DNA from: Bradyrhizobium iriomotense
Lineage (GTDB): Bacteria > Pseudomonadota > Alphaproteobacteria > Rhizobiales > Xanthobacteraceae
Assembly: GCF_018130765.1 (NCBI RefSeq)
Contig: NZ_JAFCJZ010000033.1
Location: 1-64,000 of the forward strand
Length of the DNA: 64,000 nucleotides
Reading direction: 5' to 3'
This document shows, in pieces, positions 62,627 through 64,000 of this stretch; the stretch's first letter is position 1; every line of letters starts with the position of its first letter. Under the pieces are notes generated by a model. The model was not told the origin of the DNA and searched no databases. It saw only the letters and a list, made by a program, of their open reading frames with translations. A program made the translations under genes and the position numbers.

Positions 62627-63081
62627 AAGTGAGCGAGATTACGGTCTCGTTCGTTTTCAAGTCAATCATCGATCCATCGGTTTTCGCCTTCGGAAACCGA
62701 TGCGGCTCGTCGCAATCCTGTGCAATCAGTCAGCCCAACTGCCTCTTCGGTTTCGTTCAGCCGACCAGGCATGCAAGGCCCGAGCCACAGCTGGAGAGGC
62801 AATTCCGCTCAGCGTCACGCGTTCCTAACTCCATAGCTCGACGCTGGCACGTGACCCCGGCTGCGGACGGCCGCTCCGCCGAGGGAAAGGGGCGGCCGGT
62901 CGGTTACGGCCCTGTAATGCTTCGGCGGCATTAAGTAAACAGGCAAGGCAGTCCCTGCCGCTTCTTCACTCGATTGATCCGTGGTCGCTCCAATGTCACT
63001 ATGCGGCCGATTGAGCGGGGTAAGGGTTTGGCCGAACGGGCTTTTCTTCGTCGCGGGACACGGCCCGGCAGAGGGGATTGC
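62627..63081. other. Intergenic region with strong hairpin
   Basis: 455 bases between divergent genes. CATCGGTTT (62675-62683) and AAACCGATG (62694-62702) form perfect 9-bp arms, extendable inward by a wobble and a C-G pair. The hairpin lies 49 bp upstream of the XRE ATG and could be an autoregulatory operator. No gene seen in the remainder. Confidence 0.4.
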
Positions 63082-63711
63082 GTGAGCATTTGGCGGCGTT
63101 TTTTATGTTGGTTGCGGCCTGGGCTGTTGCTGTTGACCGGGGCGCCTTTTGCGCTTGCGGCTCCTTGCGTCGCGCAAACGGCCGAGCCCCGTCCGGCAGC
63201 AGAGCAAAGTCCGGACGCTCCCAGGCGGATCGAGCATCGTCAGCCTCTGATCGACATCCTTGCACACATGTCCGGCAAGTGCACGACCCTCAAGATCGCG
63301 GGTCGCAGCTACGCCTGCAAGGCCGTTGCCTACGCTCATAACGAAGCCGGTCGGGTGAGCTTCGCGGTGGCTATCGAGGATCCGGCGGATGACGGCCATG
63401 TCGTGTCCTTCTCCGGCGAGAAAGGAAAGCGCTTCGACGACAATTCCTACGAGCTACCGATCGATCGGATGCTCTTGAATTCCAAGCACCGGCCGAAGGT
63501 CCATGGGCTGCCGGTGCCCGCGGAGGAGGCATCGACCGGCATCTGCCGCCAGTTCGGCAACTTTGCCGCGCGGCGGGTCTCGAGTGTCACCTGCACTGCA
63601 ACGGATTCGCGGGGACAGAGCTATGAATTGCTGTTCGTGTCGGACGGCTCCCCCATCGGCGTTCGACGCGTGAGGCAGTCAGTCAGCCGCGTCGATCGAC
63701 GACCCGTTTAA
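63082..63711 (+). CDS. Secreted protein, unknown function
   Basis: 209 residues from GTG 63082, preceded by GAGGGGATTGC; the frame is open from 62974, but the signal peptide begins here (SIWRRFLCWLRPGLLLLTGA, cleavage near CVA-QT). The mature part is mixed alpha/beta with four Cys (SGKCTTLKI, SYACKAVAY, GICRQFGN, VTCTATDS), probably in two disulphides. FAVAIEDPADDGHVVSFSGE and YELPIDRMLLN are its most distinctive stretches. No family recognised. Confidence 0.7.
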   Translation: MSIWRRFLCWLRPGLLLLTGAPFALAAPCVAQTAEPRPAAEQSPDAPRRIEHRQPLIDILAHMSGKCTTLKIAGRSYACKAVAYAHNEAGRVSFAVAIEDPADDGHVVSFSGEKGKRFDDNSYELPIDRMLLNSKHRPKVHGLPVPAEEASTGICRQFGNFAARRVSSVTCTATDSRGQSYELLFVSDGSPIGVRRVRQSVSRVDRRPV

Positions 63712-63785
63712 ATAGTCCTGGAGCGACGCAGGCAGGCTTTCGCGCGGCCTTGCGCGCCAAATTGGTTTCGCCACGCCAGGCGCGT

Positions 63786-64000
63786 TCAATAGCAATTCGG
63801 AGAATTGCCCCCGAGCCGGGCGCACGCATCCGAATTGGAAGCCCGCCACTGAACCACGGCTGACGGGCTACGTCCCTGCCCTTCCGACCGCGCTGCGCCT
63901 AACATTTCCGCCTCTTCCGCCATGATGGCTCTGTGCGCCTTCGCAATCTGGTCATTACGTTCAAGCAGTGAGACCTTGCCGGCCGAGACCTGGACGGCAA
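63786..64000 (-). CDS. 3' end of an ORF entering from the right edge
   Basis: 71 codons are open from the right edge to the TGA at 63788-63786. The sequence starts AVQVSAGKVSLLERNDQIAK, continues AHRAIMAEEAEMLGAARSEG and ends GGNSPNCY. The first half reads like a helical coding segment with good codon use; the tail is less convincing. Start and identity lie outside the window. Confidence 0.4.
   Translation of the reverse strand, partial: AVQVSAGKVSLLERNDQIAKAHRAIMAEEAEMLGAARSEGQGRSPSAVVQWRASNSDACARLGGNSPNCY

Overview
The window looks like a chromosomal segment of a Bradyrhizobium-type alphaproteobacterium. The evidence is high GC with strong GC3 bias, a complete Flp/Tad (Cpa) pilus cluster of alphaproteobacterial type, many short secreted proteins, and at 5746-5829 a two-hairpin intergenic repeat of a kind I associate with Bradyrhizobium and relatives. 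Genus assignment is by recognition, not by a search.

Layout. (1) 1-3032, minus: N-terminal third or less of a giant repeat adhesin of the type-1-secreted class; the gene runs off the left edge. (2) 3271-10772: small secreted or membrane proteins, a winged-helix/TM/coiled-coil protein and two adjacent PilZ (c-di-GMP receptor) genes. (3) 10866-23514, all minus: Flp/Tad pilus cluster in the order PilN-domain protein, flp, cpaA, cpaB, cpaE, cpaF, tadB, tadC, three TadE/TadG-type pseudopilins, cpaC secretin, lipoprotein, tadD. (4) 23682-25247: small proteins and a cold-shock protein. (5) 25338-61433, all minus: a ~36-kb block, probably an operon, led by a 34-codon leader ORF and a 28-kb gene for a 9360-residue LEPR-XLL/RTX protein, followed by a SapC-family protein, a GAF-GAF-TM-HlyD adaptor, a PqqD-like/M50 peptidase/HlyD fusion, a SecA-like ATPase and a small periplasmic HlyD-type adaptor. 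(6) 62216-64000: an XRE regulator, a secreted protein and the 3' end of a further ORF.

How it may work together. Pili, two giant adhesins and PilZ receptors suggest a surface-attachment region. Block 5 is the most unusual part. The genes downstream of the giant protein code for a SecA-type motor, three adaptor proteins and an intramembrane protease, with no ABC transporter or TolC homologue in the window. I infer a dedicated export and processing apparatus for the LEPR-XLL protein, distinct from classical type 1 secretion. Sequences matching the CtrA box TTAA-N7-TTAA lie upstream of both giant adhesin genes (exact) and of flp (one mismatch), which suggests cell-cycle-linked co-regulation of the surface structures.

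Long open frames opposite the two giant genes (for example 72-3101, 33807-36551, 37962-43157 and 53535-55880 on plus) are shadows of repetitive, GC3-biased coding sequence and are not annotated.
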